Assembly: GCA_904066235.2 (NCBI GenBank)
Contig: CAJFCV020000001.1
Coordinates: forward strand, 5,084,001 to 5,148,000
Direction of reading: 5' to 3'
DNA: 64,000 bases
DNA from: Bursaphelenchus xylophilus
Taxonomy: Eukaryota; Nematoda; Chromadorea; Rhabditida; Aphelenchoididae
Below the pieces are notes generated by a model, which had not been told where the DNA came from, did no database searches, and saw nothing but the letters and a program-made list of their open reading frames with translations. A program made the position numbers and the translations under genes. This document shows, piece after piece, positions 47,818-58,581 of this stretch (the stretch's first letter is position 1; each line of letters begins with the position of its first letter).

Positions 47818-48681
47818 CTATGGTTTGAATAGGTACTGCTTGTCTTTCGGTTGGTTCCAGCCATCAGTAATTCGATATTTGGCTTTGGACATCACCACAT
47901 ATGACTTTTCTGGATCAATCTCGACCTCTGTTTCCGCTTTGTTTGGAGTATTCACAATCTAAAGAGCTTATAATCGAGCTGATTACTTACATTCAGCTCT
48001 TCTTTCCTTCCCCAATCCAATAGTTTAGTGTCCTCGGCTGTTCTGTCATCATCTTCGGCTGCCAAAACATTTCCATCGAAGCCGATCCCATACTTTTCGA
48101 GCACTCCGATGGTCTCTTTTTCGTCGTTTACTTCAGATAACGCCTTCCAGATGTCTACCATATATTTATCCTCTTCCTCGTGGCAATCACCATCCGCGGT
48201 TAGAGACAGTGGGGCTATAGTATACGTTTACATATATCACTTTAGTCATAATTTCTCGCTTACAAGACATGCTTGTTGTGTTTTGTTGCCAATTTACGAC
48301 TTCATCTTTCTTGGCATACTGTAAGACGGCCTGTGGAATTGATGGCGTGAATCCTTCTTGTTCAATAGTTGGCTCAAACAGACAGTCATCATAGATCTAA
48401 AGATATTACTACTAATTACAGAACTCAACATACCGGAAAATCATAGTCAGCAAAAGTTTCGTAGCAAAGTCGGGGATTCTCGACTCGTTTATTCTTCAAA
48501 TTGGCGATGAACTCGACCAAGTCTGTGTTCTCAGGGATCAATCCAACTATCTGAAAGCAATTTTTGGAAAGAAGAAAATTAATTTTACTGTAATTCATAC
48601 CTGTTTAGGATCAAAACGTCTTTTAAAACATTGCAGTAAAAGGAACGTCAAAACAAAGATGGATAATAGGAAAACAGCCAT
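47818..48681 (-). CDS. Single-pass membrane or secreted protein of unknown function
   Basis: Exons 48601-48681, 48434-48550, 48264-48396, 47991-48214 and 47818-47958; 231 aa. It starts with MAVFLLSIFVLTFLLLQCFK, a signal anchor or signal peptide, then an acidic soluble region with a few cysteines (NPRLCYETFADYDFP, IYDDCLFEP) and the end KQYLFKP. All junctions are in phase. I recognise no domain. Confidence 0.7.
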
Positions 48682-48799
48682 TTTCGGTAGGAAAAATTTG
48701 GAATGAACAATTCTCATGAAGGAAATTTACTTTGTCTTTTGGCAACAGTAGCCTTCAAATTCATCATAATTTTATTATAGCAACACCTTCTAATGTTCA

Positions 48800-49035
48800 A
48801 TATAAACTCCCGGAACCCCCAGGAGCAGTTCCAAAAAAATCCCACCGAACACATCAAGAAGATGATTCGGAACTCAAGCATACCTTGAACTGGGAATAAT
48901 ATTCCGAATGAACCCTCTCCCTTCCAGCCCCTCCCTATTCTCCTCGCCGGAAAAGAAACGGGTTCCTTTTTATGCGAGAGAGCACTATTTTCTCGTTTCT
49001 TTTCCCTCCAAATGATACGCTTGACTCAAGTAAAG
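48800..49035. repeat. Dispersed ~230-bp repeat, copy 1
   Basis: Starts TATAAACTCCCGGAACCCCC, contains ACATCAAGAAGATGATTCGG and ends with a foldback GAAAAGAAACGGGTTCC...TCTCGTTTCTTTTCCC. Other copies are at about 50421-50655, 51185-51312 (partial, inverted), 52300-52515 and 61375-61612 (inverted). Confidence 0.75.
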
Positions 49036-49174
49036 AGTTCCCGAAAGCTTATTTTTTCATTAGATTTTAGTTTTATAGGAAAGATACACACAATTAAAGA
49101 CGAAAACTGCATAAACGAACAAAATTAGATCATCGGCACTGTAAATAATTTTAAATATGAGATAAAGAGATACT

Positions 49175-49191
49175 CGCTCCCGGGTGGACTC

Positions 49192-49245
<54 letters not shown>

Positions 49246-49248
49246 AGC
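49175..49248 (-). tRNA. tRNA-Asn (GTT), copy 2
   Basis: Identical over its whole length to the tRNA-Asn at 33055-33128, with anticodon GTT and intact arms. It lies in the 3' flank of the downstream minus-strand gene. Confidence 0.95.
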
Positions 49249-49447
49249 ACATGGTTTCGTTGGCTTATGTACCGAATGAAAATCTCTAGAAGAAAAGATG
49301 ATGTATATTTTGAATTTTGACGGAGTTTTCTTTCCATGCCAAAGCCATGTAGAATATTTAAAAAATAACTCGAGATTCTTCTATGAGGTTCATTTTTATT
49401 CTAATAACAATGCGGTTTGTTGATTTTCAAACTCTTTGTTTCCTTCT

Positions 49448-51448
49448 TCAGAATCGCGATTCCAAAACAGTGCTGCTGCTAACCGGACTCGCCGTCAGAT
49501 TATTGGTTTGAGTTGGAGCCGTTGATCGCTTGGGGCTCTTCTTGCTTTGTCTGGCGCTTTGTTTCTTGGACTCCTTCTTGGCAGTCTTCTGGCTCTCTTT
49601 GCTTTGTCTCATCGATTCTTTCTGTGACTCCTTTCTTTTCTTTTTATTTCCTTCCTTCTTCGACTGTTTCTTTTCTTTATCCGGATAATCTGAACTTGGA
49701 GAGTCACGCTGAAAATAAAATTTCAATAAAAAATAAGCATAGAATTTTCTTTGCGACAGACTCTCCTGTTTTCTAGAGTGTCTCGTCTCAAAGATTCCCC
49801 CTTCGTGAGGCCTGCTGTTAATGGCCGACATATAAAACAGGATGACTTACTTTCCTTCGAAGAACCTTGGAAAGGGTGTAGAAGAAAATTCCAAAAGAAA
49901 GGATCCTAAAAACAACACAAAATTGATCCAAAATTGGGCTTACAAGAAGATCAAGTGCCCCATCAGGATCAAGAAACAATATTCTTTGCATTCGACCATC
50001 TTGATCAACGATTTCAAGCTTCCATCTGGCTTGACTTCTACTGGTTTATGGTGCTGTTTCTTGTCATAGAGCAAGGCAAATTCCTCGGCGATCTGAAATA
50101 CGACGTAAAATCAATTTTCTCAATAAAAAAATTTACCGTAGTAAAAATGCAATTCGATTCATTTTTTGTGACATTTGACTCTAAAATAAATGAAAAATAT
50201 TTCTGAGTGTTCCAGTCATCGGTACATCCAGTTGAGTTCAAGAGAATTTCCGATTCGCCGTGATCATAGGCTACCAATTGCAATTGATCATATTCTCGTT
50301 TCGCTTTGAGGAACTTATGATCGATATAAAAAGGAATGCCTCTTTTGAACTGGGTAACGTAGACGGTGCATGTGTTGATGGTCAAGGAGAAGCTGAACGA
50401 AGACTGCTTTCGCTATGCTCAATATAAGTCCCCGGAATCCCCAGGAACAGTTCCAAAAAGTCCCATCGAACACATCAAAAAGATGATTCGGATCTCAAGC
50501 GTACCTTGAACTGGGAAAAGTTTTCCGAAATACCTTGCTTTCTTCCAGCACTCCTTTATTTTCTTTTTCGGAAAAGAAACGGGTTCCTTTTTTAACGAGA
50601 GAGCGTTTTTTCTCGTTTCTTTTCCACCAAAAGATATGACTTGACTCGGGTCAATTGTTCTCCTAGAAATGAAATGCAAGAAACATCACCCTAAATGCAC
50701 CGCTTTTATCACCAAAAAGCCACTACTCGCTCTCGGCTAGACCCGAAGCATTTTGGTTAACAACCGAACGCGCTAAGCGCCGTGGAAGCAAGGCTTCCGC
50801 TCTCATTCGAATCTGGTGAGAAATACCGAACTTACTCGAGTAAACAAGTGTCGTTGGTTGAAGAATCGTTGATTTTACCCTGTAAATGTTGAAGGATATT
50901 ATACATCATGAGATTTACAACTAACGTATAATAAGAAAACAGAAGGTAAAAATTTGTCTCATAAGACAACTAAAGTCAGCTTACAACTTCAAAAGTAAAG
51001 TCAATTTGTGGAGATTTATAGATGTTAAAGACCGGAGGGAGGGCGAAACCATACGACGACATATCCTTGCAGGTCTCCGAGGTGATCCGGATTGGTCGGT
51101 CGAAGGAATCAAAGTCTGGGCATACTGAAATAAACTCTATTGTTTTTTAAGTATATTGGAGGCGCTTCGATGTATAAAGGTTGATTTTGGACTGAAATTG
51201 TTCTTTCGGAATATTATTCCCAGTTCAAGGTATGCTTGAGTTCCGAATCGTCTTTTAGATGTGTTCGGTGGGACTTTTTGGAATTGTTCCTGGGGAATCC
51301 GGGAACTTATAGTGAGGATGAAGGAGCGTGAAATCTTAACTTCCGAGTGGCAACGAGAAAAACAGAAATGCTTACATCTTGTTTCGTTATCCGGGTTACA
51401 GTTGACAATATTAAGAGCTAACAGAGCAGCCACAATCTTTAGCAACAT
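49448..51448 (-). CDS. Type I membrane protein with a Lys/Ser-rich tail, unknown function
   Basis: Exons 51376-51448, 50985-51124, 50137-50403, 49944-50092, 49851-49905 and 49448-49708; 314 aa. Signal peptide MLLKIVAALLALNIVNC. The ~160-residue outer part has several cysteines (LCPDFDSF, SETCKDMSS, NTCTVYV, STGCTDDW) and N-glycosylation-type sites. The membrane segment CFLILMGHLIFLILSFGIFF is followed by RRK. The cytosolic tail is Lys/Ser/Gln-rich (KKEGNKKKRKESQKESM...). The second intron contains one dispersed repeat and a tRNA-Asn pseudogene. No family recognised. Confidence 0.7.
50421..50655. repeat. Dispersed ~230-bp repeat, copy 2
   Basis: Same order of segments as the copy at 48800 (TATAAGTCCCCGGAATCCCC ... 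GAAAAGAAACGGGTTCC ... TTTTCCACC). It lies in an intron of the 49448-51448 gene, close to the acceptor of its third exon. Confidence 0.75.
50724..50792 (-). pseudogene. tRNA-Asn pseudogene
   Basis: It aligns with the two intact tRNA-Asn genes, keeping ACTCGCTC and the anticodon arm GGTTAACAACCGAACGCGC. The T-arm is broken, about six bases of the D-arm are lost and the acceptor stem is mispaired. It lies in an intron. Confidence 0.75.
51185..51312. repeat. Dispersed ~230-bp repeat, partial inverted copy 3
   Basis: It carries only the TATAAG/CCGGGATTCCCCAGG to ATATTATTCCCAG half, in inverted orientation, without the GAAAAGAAACGGG foldback. It lies in the first intron of the 49448-51448 gene. 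Confidence 0.65.
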
Positions 51449-51927
51449 TTCTGGTAAAACGACCAATACGGCGGTACGCTCCGCGGTTAAAAATTTTTCC
51501 GTAAATTTGAATTCATTTTCATTTTTTAGACTACTTTTTCGCGAATAAAGAATAAAACTTGTTTTGTTTTATTCTTTATTTTCTGTTAGGCCAGTTTTGT
51601 GACACGCTGTCGTACTTTTGTAAAAATAAAAGCTGCTTTTTGCGGAAACTGTACATGTCACCCAGAACTTTGATTTTCCACTCTGAAATTATTCATTCTC
51701 TAAAATTTCGAAGCCTAATTTCCAAATTCGACTGTACGAATTGCCCGAGGATCTTATTGTTTGGCTCATTTCAATTGGAACAATGACTCCGGCATGAGTA
51801 AGGGAATGTGATTGACAACAACTAAAGTCATTCAGATGAATAATCACACGTTCCTCTCAACATTATTCACAATAAAAAAGGACGAACATGACATCTGAAA
51901 TCATTTTCACTAAAATTTCATCTCGAA
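51449..51927. other. Divergent intergenic region
   Basis: It separates the minus-strand membrane protein gene from the plus-strand transthyretin-like gene and presumably holds both promoters. No exon or repeat recognised. Confidence 0.4.
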
Positions 51928-52879
51928 ATGTGGACAAAGATTTTCCTTGTTACAGTAATCTCCGTGAATGTGGCCGCGGCTTCTAAGCAGTTTGTTGGGG
52001 TCCGAGGCCAAGTAATTTGTGAGAATCGGCCTTATAAAGGAGCTAAAGTAAAGTTGTTTGATGATGACAAAGGTAATGGATTTGTTTGGACCCTGACGTT
52101 CTTCCCATTCCCCTTGAATGTCATTCTTTCAGGTCTGGATACGGATGATTTGCTGGCCGAGGGATGGTCTGGAGTGGATGGGAGTTTCTCAATCTCGGGA
52201 TCCGAGAATGAGTTCACAACAATCGATCCTAAAGTGAACTTTTACCACGATTGCAATGATCTGTTGGTAAGAAATGCCAGATATTCGCGAAAAGAATTAT
52301 AAGTTCCCGGATTCCCCAGGAACAACTCCAAAAAATCCCGCCGAACACATCAAAAAGATGATTCGGAACTCAAGTGTACCTTGAACTGGGAACAGGTATT
52401 CCAACAGCAATGGCTTAACTCCGGCCTTCTCTATTTTGTTTGTCGGAAAGGAAACGGGTTCCTTTTTGAACGAGAGAGCGTTTTTTCTCGTTTCTTTTCC
52501 CTCCAAATGATAAACTGCGAGGAAAAAAGCTTCACTTTGCATTGTGCAAGTTCTTCGTGCAATAGGCCTTTTGGGCTGTCGCTAACACCGGCGTTTTTAC
52601 ACAAAGCAAGCGCCAAAGATCACCGCAGCAATCAAGGAGAATAGTACACGCCATGTTTATGTTTACAGTCCCAATAGTAAACACCATGTTTATGTTTAAA
52701 AATTTATGTTTAAAAATTCAATACAGTTCATTTGTTTTCAGCCCTGTCAACGCAAATTCACCATCTTCATTCCGAAGGACTACGTGACCGAAGAAGGGGA
52801 GCCGATCAAATTCTTTGATGTCGGTGTCCTTAATCTTGATGGGGAATACCCGGAAGAGGGCAGAGATTGTGTTCATTAA
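51928..52879 (+). CDS. Transthyretin-like secreted protein
   Basis: Exons 51928-52072, 52133-52266 and 52742-52879; 138 aa. Signal peptide MWTKIFLVTVISVNVAAAS, then the nematode TTR fold: GVRGQVICENRPYKGAKVKL, DTDDLLAEGWSGVDGSFSI, IDPKVNFYHDC, CQRKFTIFIPKDYV, ending GRDCVH. The four conserved cysteines are present. Nematode TTR-like proteins are secreted and numerous, and most have unknown ligands. The second intron holds a copy of the dispersed repeat. Confidence 0.93.
52300..52515. repeat. Dispersed ~230-bp repeat, copy 4
   Basis: TATAAGTTCCCGGATTCCCC ... GAAAGGAAACGGGTTCC ... TCTCGTTTCTTTTCCC, in the second intron of the transthyretin-like gene, in the same orientation as the copies at 48800 and 50421. 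Confidence 0.75.
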
Positions 52880-53155
52880 GCAGTTAACTTATCAGTTCGA
52901 GTAAACTCAAGAGTAATCGTTAGTCGCTTTGCGTTTTTTCATAAATTTTAAACTGGGTTCAGTTCATTCATGGTCTGGGCTTCGATTAAATTGTTGATTT
53001 GAACCTTGTGGCTTAGACAGTACAAAATATTCTAATTCGTAAACTCGCATAATTTTTGGATATTGCTGAGTTAGGATTGATCGGTTTGGAGACCGTGTTG
53101 CATCCTAATCGAAAGTTAATTTCTTCAACTAGATAATATAGTTTTACGAACATTA

Positions 53156-56100
53156 ATGGAAGATACAGAAGCTAAAAAGAGTGGAGAAATATTGCCGTTT
53201 GAGAGAGAAGTCGACAGAAAACCGTAAGTTTGAGTTGGGCACAGCTTTCGTTTTATATTATACTTGAGACCACTGTTGAAGACTTCATCAAAGTTTTGCG
53301 CCTTTCAGAAGTGCCCCCATAATCGTTGGTCGCAAGAAATCTTCATTTGTCTGGTCCGAATGGTAAGTGTCACGTGGGTCTTCAAAGTTAACAACCCGCG
53401 ATCTCTCTCCACTTACAAGCTCTTCATTGAGAAATTAAACTTCTCCAGAAGTTTAAAGAATCTTTCTTTAACACTTGATTTTTAACTTTCTTATTTTATT
53501 TGCTTAAATTTACAATTCCACTACTATGTACATGCAGAGCAGAGTCCAATCGTCTCCCAGTAATCTGTCTTTCTCCAGGTAACCACAAAAAATATATTTT
53601 TGGAAAGTATTAATAAAACACGTGCGAATTCTGCATTTTTTTTGTGTAGGTTTTAATGTTCTAAAATCAATCCGTTTGACCAACAAGCGACTTTAAAAAG
53701 TCGGGTTGTTTTTGCGTGATAATTTTTGGGAAGTTTCCACAGATTAAAATTTTATAATATTTTTATGGGTCATCAAAACCTTTTTTTACGCTTTTACATG
53801 GGTTTTATAAATAACTGGCGGCTAAAACTTTTTTAAGCTTATTTTCTAGAAAGTTCTAAAAAAATCGCGGAAGATAAATTATAAATGAGTAGGTTACGAG
53901 AGCAGAAGATTAGCAATAAAGAATACTTTTTTTGCGTGGTAGAATGCGTGAAGGTGACATTTTTTGATTGGCGATTTGTTTTTTGATGTGAAATAAAAAT
54001 GATGACAAAACGTTTGTAAAAAACGCGACTTGAGTAAATTCTCCGTAAAGGATTATCAAATGTATTTACTACATGTATAGCCATTTTTTCTCTGACCGTC
54101 TCTCATCATTTCTATACTCTCTTGTCTCAAAAAAGATGGCTTAAAATGTCTGTTGAGCATCAACACGTGAGCTAGAACTCTAGAAAATTTAAAGGAGACC
54201 TCGGAATATAATATCTACGCAGTTTTTTATTCGCAATTGAAGTAAAATTTTAGAATTTTAAATAAGTTCGCGTTTCACTTGACGCGGAAGTTGTTGTACA
54301 GCGAAGAGCGGGGCCCTTGAGTGAGATGACGGAATGTTTCTTCCCCAATAAAAATTTTAACGTCTTCCGCAATTCGCCCAAGGTTATCGAGTAGGTGTTT
54401 TGCCAGTGGAGAAAGTCACTAAGTTTCGTTTTTGATAACTATCGAACCGACTTTCAAACGTTAGGGAAGACATGAGAGGCGAGAAATTGTAAGTGTAGAC
54501 TCTGGCAAAAATATATTAATTCCATTTAAAGAATTTATTAATTTTTTTGCCTAAATTAACATAAAACTTTAATTTCAGGAGCAGAGTATCAGATAGTAAC
54601 GTTCCGCAGACCTCTCAGTCATCAAATCAGGCCTCATCTTCCCCGACTTTAATCACGGATCGGCCAAAAACGTCGGTTAGCGTCCTCGATGTGCCTCCAG
54701 AATTCTTGGAGATTCAGGAAAAGTTGCGGGAAGCGAATAGAATGAAGTATTGCTCGTTCGATTTGGGGGTAAGTTGGGTAAAATACGGGGTCAGAGAGAT
54801 GTGTTGTCTTAAAAGGTGTTTAGTCATCCTTGAAAGCTGTTACTTTATAATTTATTTTTCAGCACGCCGCACTTTTTGTCCTAATCCTTGGCCTTCTAAT
54901 AACTGGCCTGGATATTGCCATTCAAACCTATTTCCGGCATTACTATTACACGGGAGTCTCTACAATCACCATATTTTTCTACTTGGCGGCATTGATTGGA
55001 AACCTAGCGAGAATTCGAACTCTGTACATACCACTAATCATCTGGAATGTGAGTTTTTCAATAATTTAGATGGTCTAAAAAAGATGGTAAAATACGGACC
55101 AATTATCATTTAGATTTGCGGGAAGCGCAATACATAGGAACAAAAAATAGAAAAAGAAAGAAAATTAAACAAAAGAATAGAAATGATTCTGGGGACTGGT
55201 TTTCTTACATAGAATGTGGCATCTGTGCTGTTCTTAGCGCCAGATTTGGATCCTCGAAATTTCAGTCTACGTCTTTCAGGCAGGTATCTTTATTTGAAAA
55301 AACATAAAAAATGAAAACAGTCTAGATTATTAGTATCTTCATAAAACGTATAATCACTTGTCATGCCCCGCACCATGCACAAAAACGCCGATTTATCACC
55401 GTGCATTTCACCTTTTGTTTCGTTTTTGCACTGTGCGGCAAAATATCACTTTTCGTCGCTGCGCGGGCGCCAGGAATTTGCACAGTGCAGTGCAAACTTT
55501 TTTGAGGTTTGCACGGTGCGAAAAAGAAAATCCACTGTGAATCGGCGACACGCATGGGAAAAAATTTAACAATAAGATGCACTGTGCAAACGCGAAAAAT
55601 ATTAGGTTGGCAACTAAGTTATTGAAATTTTTGACTGCTTTTGTTTTGCCATAACCTTTAAATGGCTTGACAGTCAACAACTATAATACCCACTATTAGT
55701 AACAACAATACAAACCTTATCATCTGAATGTGCAGTGGCACCACCAACAGAGAAACCAGGGAAATTAGGCTTTGAAGATTTCATGAAGTCGGTTTCTAGA
55801 TGTTCTTTTATACTAAAGTTTTTATAACTTAGATCGTGCACAGCCAAATGGATGTGATATACTCCACAGAGAGTAACATTAGTACTTCACAACACTTAGG
55901 AAAGCAAAGTCTATTTGGACTGTTTGATAATTTTGTACGATCATTATTTCTATCGGGCCAAACAGGCATCCCGACGTAAGTGGTTATTCTATATTTCATT
56001 TTGCTCGCAGCCCGAATCTTTTCTATCTCCCATGTAAACATATTCGGAGGAGTGATACTCTGTGTTGGTAATTTTCCCGAGACCATAGCGCATAAAAAAT

Positions 56101-58489
56101 TTGCTAAAATCTTTAAAAATGCTTTCATCGGGTATAAAGGGTCTGTTCGGTCTTAACTTCAGAATACCGCGCCTAGGGTCGCTGGCTCCTGTATGGCTTT
56201 TAACAAAGAGAATAGACGTCCCTTTTGGTTTTCCTCGAAAGAGACCCCGAGTTGAAAGAGACCCCGAGTTGAAAGAGACCCCGAGTTGAAAGAGACCCCG
56301 GAATCGGGGGTCTCTTTCGATGTTTCCCCGAAATGGCCGAAAAGGTCAAAAATAGGGTAATCGATGGCGTAGATTCCAAAAATCATACTCGTTTTTTCGG
56401 ATTCTTACTTTTTTTCTTAAGTAGTAATGTTAAAAAGTAATTTTTTAATTTTTTCTAAAAATAGTCGATTTAGGGGTTTTCGAGGGTGCTGATTTCGAAA
56501 ATCATGTTAGCTTTCCTCTTTATAGTACTACCTGGTACTATACAGTACGAGGTGAAAATATGGATTTTGGCGTTAATGGTGTTGGTTTGAAGCCCTGCAC
56601 TTCTCAAAAAATGTGTTTTTAGCACTTGGTACTGTATAGTACAAGGTGGTACTATATAGCACGAGGTAAAAATTAAGCTACAACGCGTGAATGAAGTTGT
56701 TTTGGTATACAGTACTGATCAGGCGTTCATTTTGTGCAAAAACAAATTCGTGCTATATAGTACCATGTGCTAAAACACATTTTTTGAGAAGTACTGTAAA
56801 TAACTGGTACTGTTTAGTACTGTCTGGTACTATGTAGTACGAGGTGAAAATAAGAGTACTAAGCAACAGAACAACACTACTAACGCCTAAAGGCCAAATT
56901 TTTACCTTGTACTACATAGTACCAGACAGTACTAACAGTACCAGTTATTTAAAACGTATTTTTGAGGAGTACTAAGCATCAAAACAACACCATTAACGCC
57001 AAAATCCATATTTTCACCTCGTACTGTATAGTACCAGGTAGTACTATAAAGAGGAAAGCTAACATGATTTTCGAAATCAGCACCCTCGAAAACCCCTAAA
57101 TCGACTATTTTTAGAAAAATTAAAAAAATTACTTTTTAAAATTACTACTTAAGCAAAAAAGTAAGAATCAGAAAAAACGAATATGATTTTTGGAATCTAC
57201 GCCATCGATTACCCTTCGGGGTCTCTTTCAACTCGGGGTCTCTTTCAACTCGGGGTCTCTTTCGAGGCGGGGTCTCTTTCAACTCGGGGTCTCTTTCAAC
57301 TCGGGGTCTCTTTCAACTCGGGGTCTCTTTCGATGGCTTTCTCCCTTTTCAGGGCCTTAGGTTTATCAGCGGCTCAATGGTCTTGGAAAAAAATAGCAAC
57401 TACTCGGTTAACTTTTTGGGAGCCGCTACGCAGGTCATGAAAATAAATTCGGTCGCGACTTTATGTCATGCTCCAAGAAGGAAGACGGTTTATGCTACTA
57501 TTTGGTTCGTAGTGAATAGCTCTGTCACTACCCGAATAGTTAACCGCGCTGCCTTCTTTAGCGTCTCGTGCAACACCTCGAAAGACAGCCTACCGCCTAA
57601 TTTTAAGCGAAGTCGTAATAATTTCTATTGATCCTTTTGGGACAAAATGTTATCACAAAACTGTTGAAGGTGTCCTGACGTTGTAAACGTTGTACATTAG
57701 CATTATGTCATTCGAGTTCTAAACGCAATGCATGGCACTGCAAAATAACCACTCAAAATTGCTCTTATTCAAATTCAAGGTACTATACCAACACGCGAGC
57801 TGCGAGTTCGACGCCTCAGGGCTTGATAGCACTCTAACCCTACTACAGGTGGAATAGTGTGATACTAGCCATACTGACTTAAGAAGGTCTGTGGAATAAT
57901 GCAAAAAAAAATTCAATAACTTAGTTGCCAACCTAATACTCATGGACTTTATGAAAGTACTAATAGAGAAAAGCATATTTTCACTGCAGTTTTATTTAAA
58001 ACGCGAGCTAAAAGTCTCAAGTATGCTCTAGAAAATTAAAGCCTAAATGTGAGAAAAGCTTGTCGGCATTGTTTATACACCCAAAATCAGAACATAAGCA
58101 TTTCGGAACCCTTATGAACTACTCCGTTTCAGTTAATCTACGTTGCCGTTTACATAGTCCTCTTCTTTGTCCAACTCCTCCGCTACGCCCCCTTCCATCA
58201 TCAGCGCGAAACTCGGCAAGATTTATCCCTTGAGAAGCCCGTTAGACCGACCGAAATCGCCTTACAACATCGTTGGGAAGACCGGTTATACACAGTCTGG
58301 GTTGGAGTTGTCGTTGTGATCACACTATTCGTATTTAAAGTCGTTTATCGACACTTCTATGTGCTCGAAACGAATGAAATCACGGGCGCGACAGAGGTGA
58401 CGGATATAATCGAGGACGACATTCTGAACAAGTTGCGAGCAAAATTGGGAAAAATCTCAGAAGATGAGGGCTCGGAGGGCTCAAAATAA
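53156..58489 (+). CDS. Multi-pass membrane protein, unknown family
   Basis: Core exons are 54579-54768, 54863-55048 and 58133-58489. Two first-exon choices fit in phase. One is 54472-54488 (MRGEK, 249 aa). The other is 53156-53223 plus 53309-53362 (MEDTEAKKSGEILPFEREVD ... SSFVWSEW, 284 aa). A Ser/Thr-rich N-terminus is followed by four hydrophobic segments: LFVLILGLLITGLDIAI, ITIFFYLAALIGNLA, YVAVYIVLFFVQLL and WVGVVVVITLFVFKVVY. The tail is acidic (IEDDILNKLRAKLGKISED, ending EGSEGSK). The 3.1-kb intron 55049-58132 is filled with transposons. AATAAA at 58514. Confidence 0.72.
55603..57938. mobile_element. Mariner-like element relic in a membrane-protein intron
   Basis: The left end ATTAGGTTGGCAACTAAGTT and right end AACTTAGTTGCCAACCTAAT are inverted. 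TTAGGTTGGC..AAGT is the typical mariner terminal repeat. The interior does not encode a transposase that I can recognise, and is interrupted by the palindrome at 56244-57345. Confidence 0.7.
56244..57345. mobile_element. Palindromic element with GGGGTCTCTTTCAACTC tandem ends
   Basis: The left end has four units of GAAAGAGACCCCGAGTT and the right end about seven inverted units. Long inverted arms follow (56330-56530 and 57040-57215), and the centre (56520-57040) is rich in GGTACTATATAGTACC-like palindromes and contains 'ACCATTAACGCC'. The same centre is in the element at 2967-4307, but the tandem end unit is different. No clear target duplication. Confidence 0.72.
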
Positions 58490-58581
58490 ATTTAAATAAT
58501 ATTTTATAGAGCTAATAAAATTTTTAACATTCGAAAATTTTTATTTTGTAGATTTAAATTCAATCAAATTAATACTTTAGA

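Noticed and set aside
53309..53366. Stand-alone 41-aa protein ending at TGG TAA
   Set aside because: The TAA overlaps a good donor (TG/GTAAGT) that joins in frame to the membrane protein exon at 54579, which is the simpler model.
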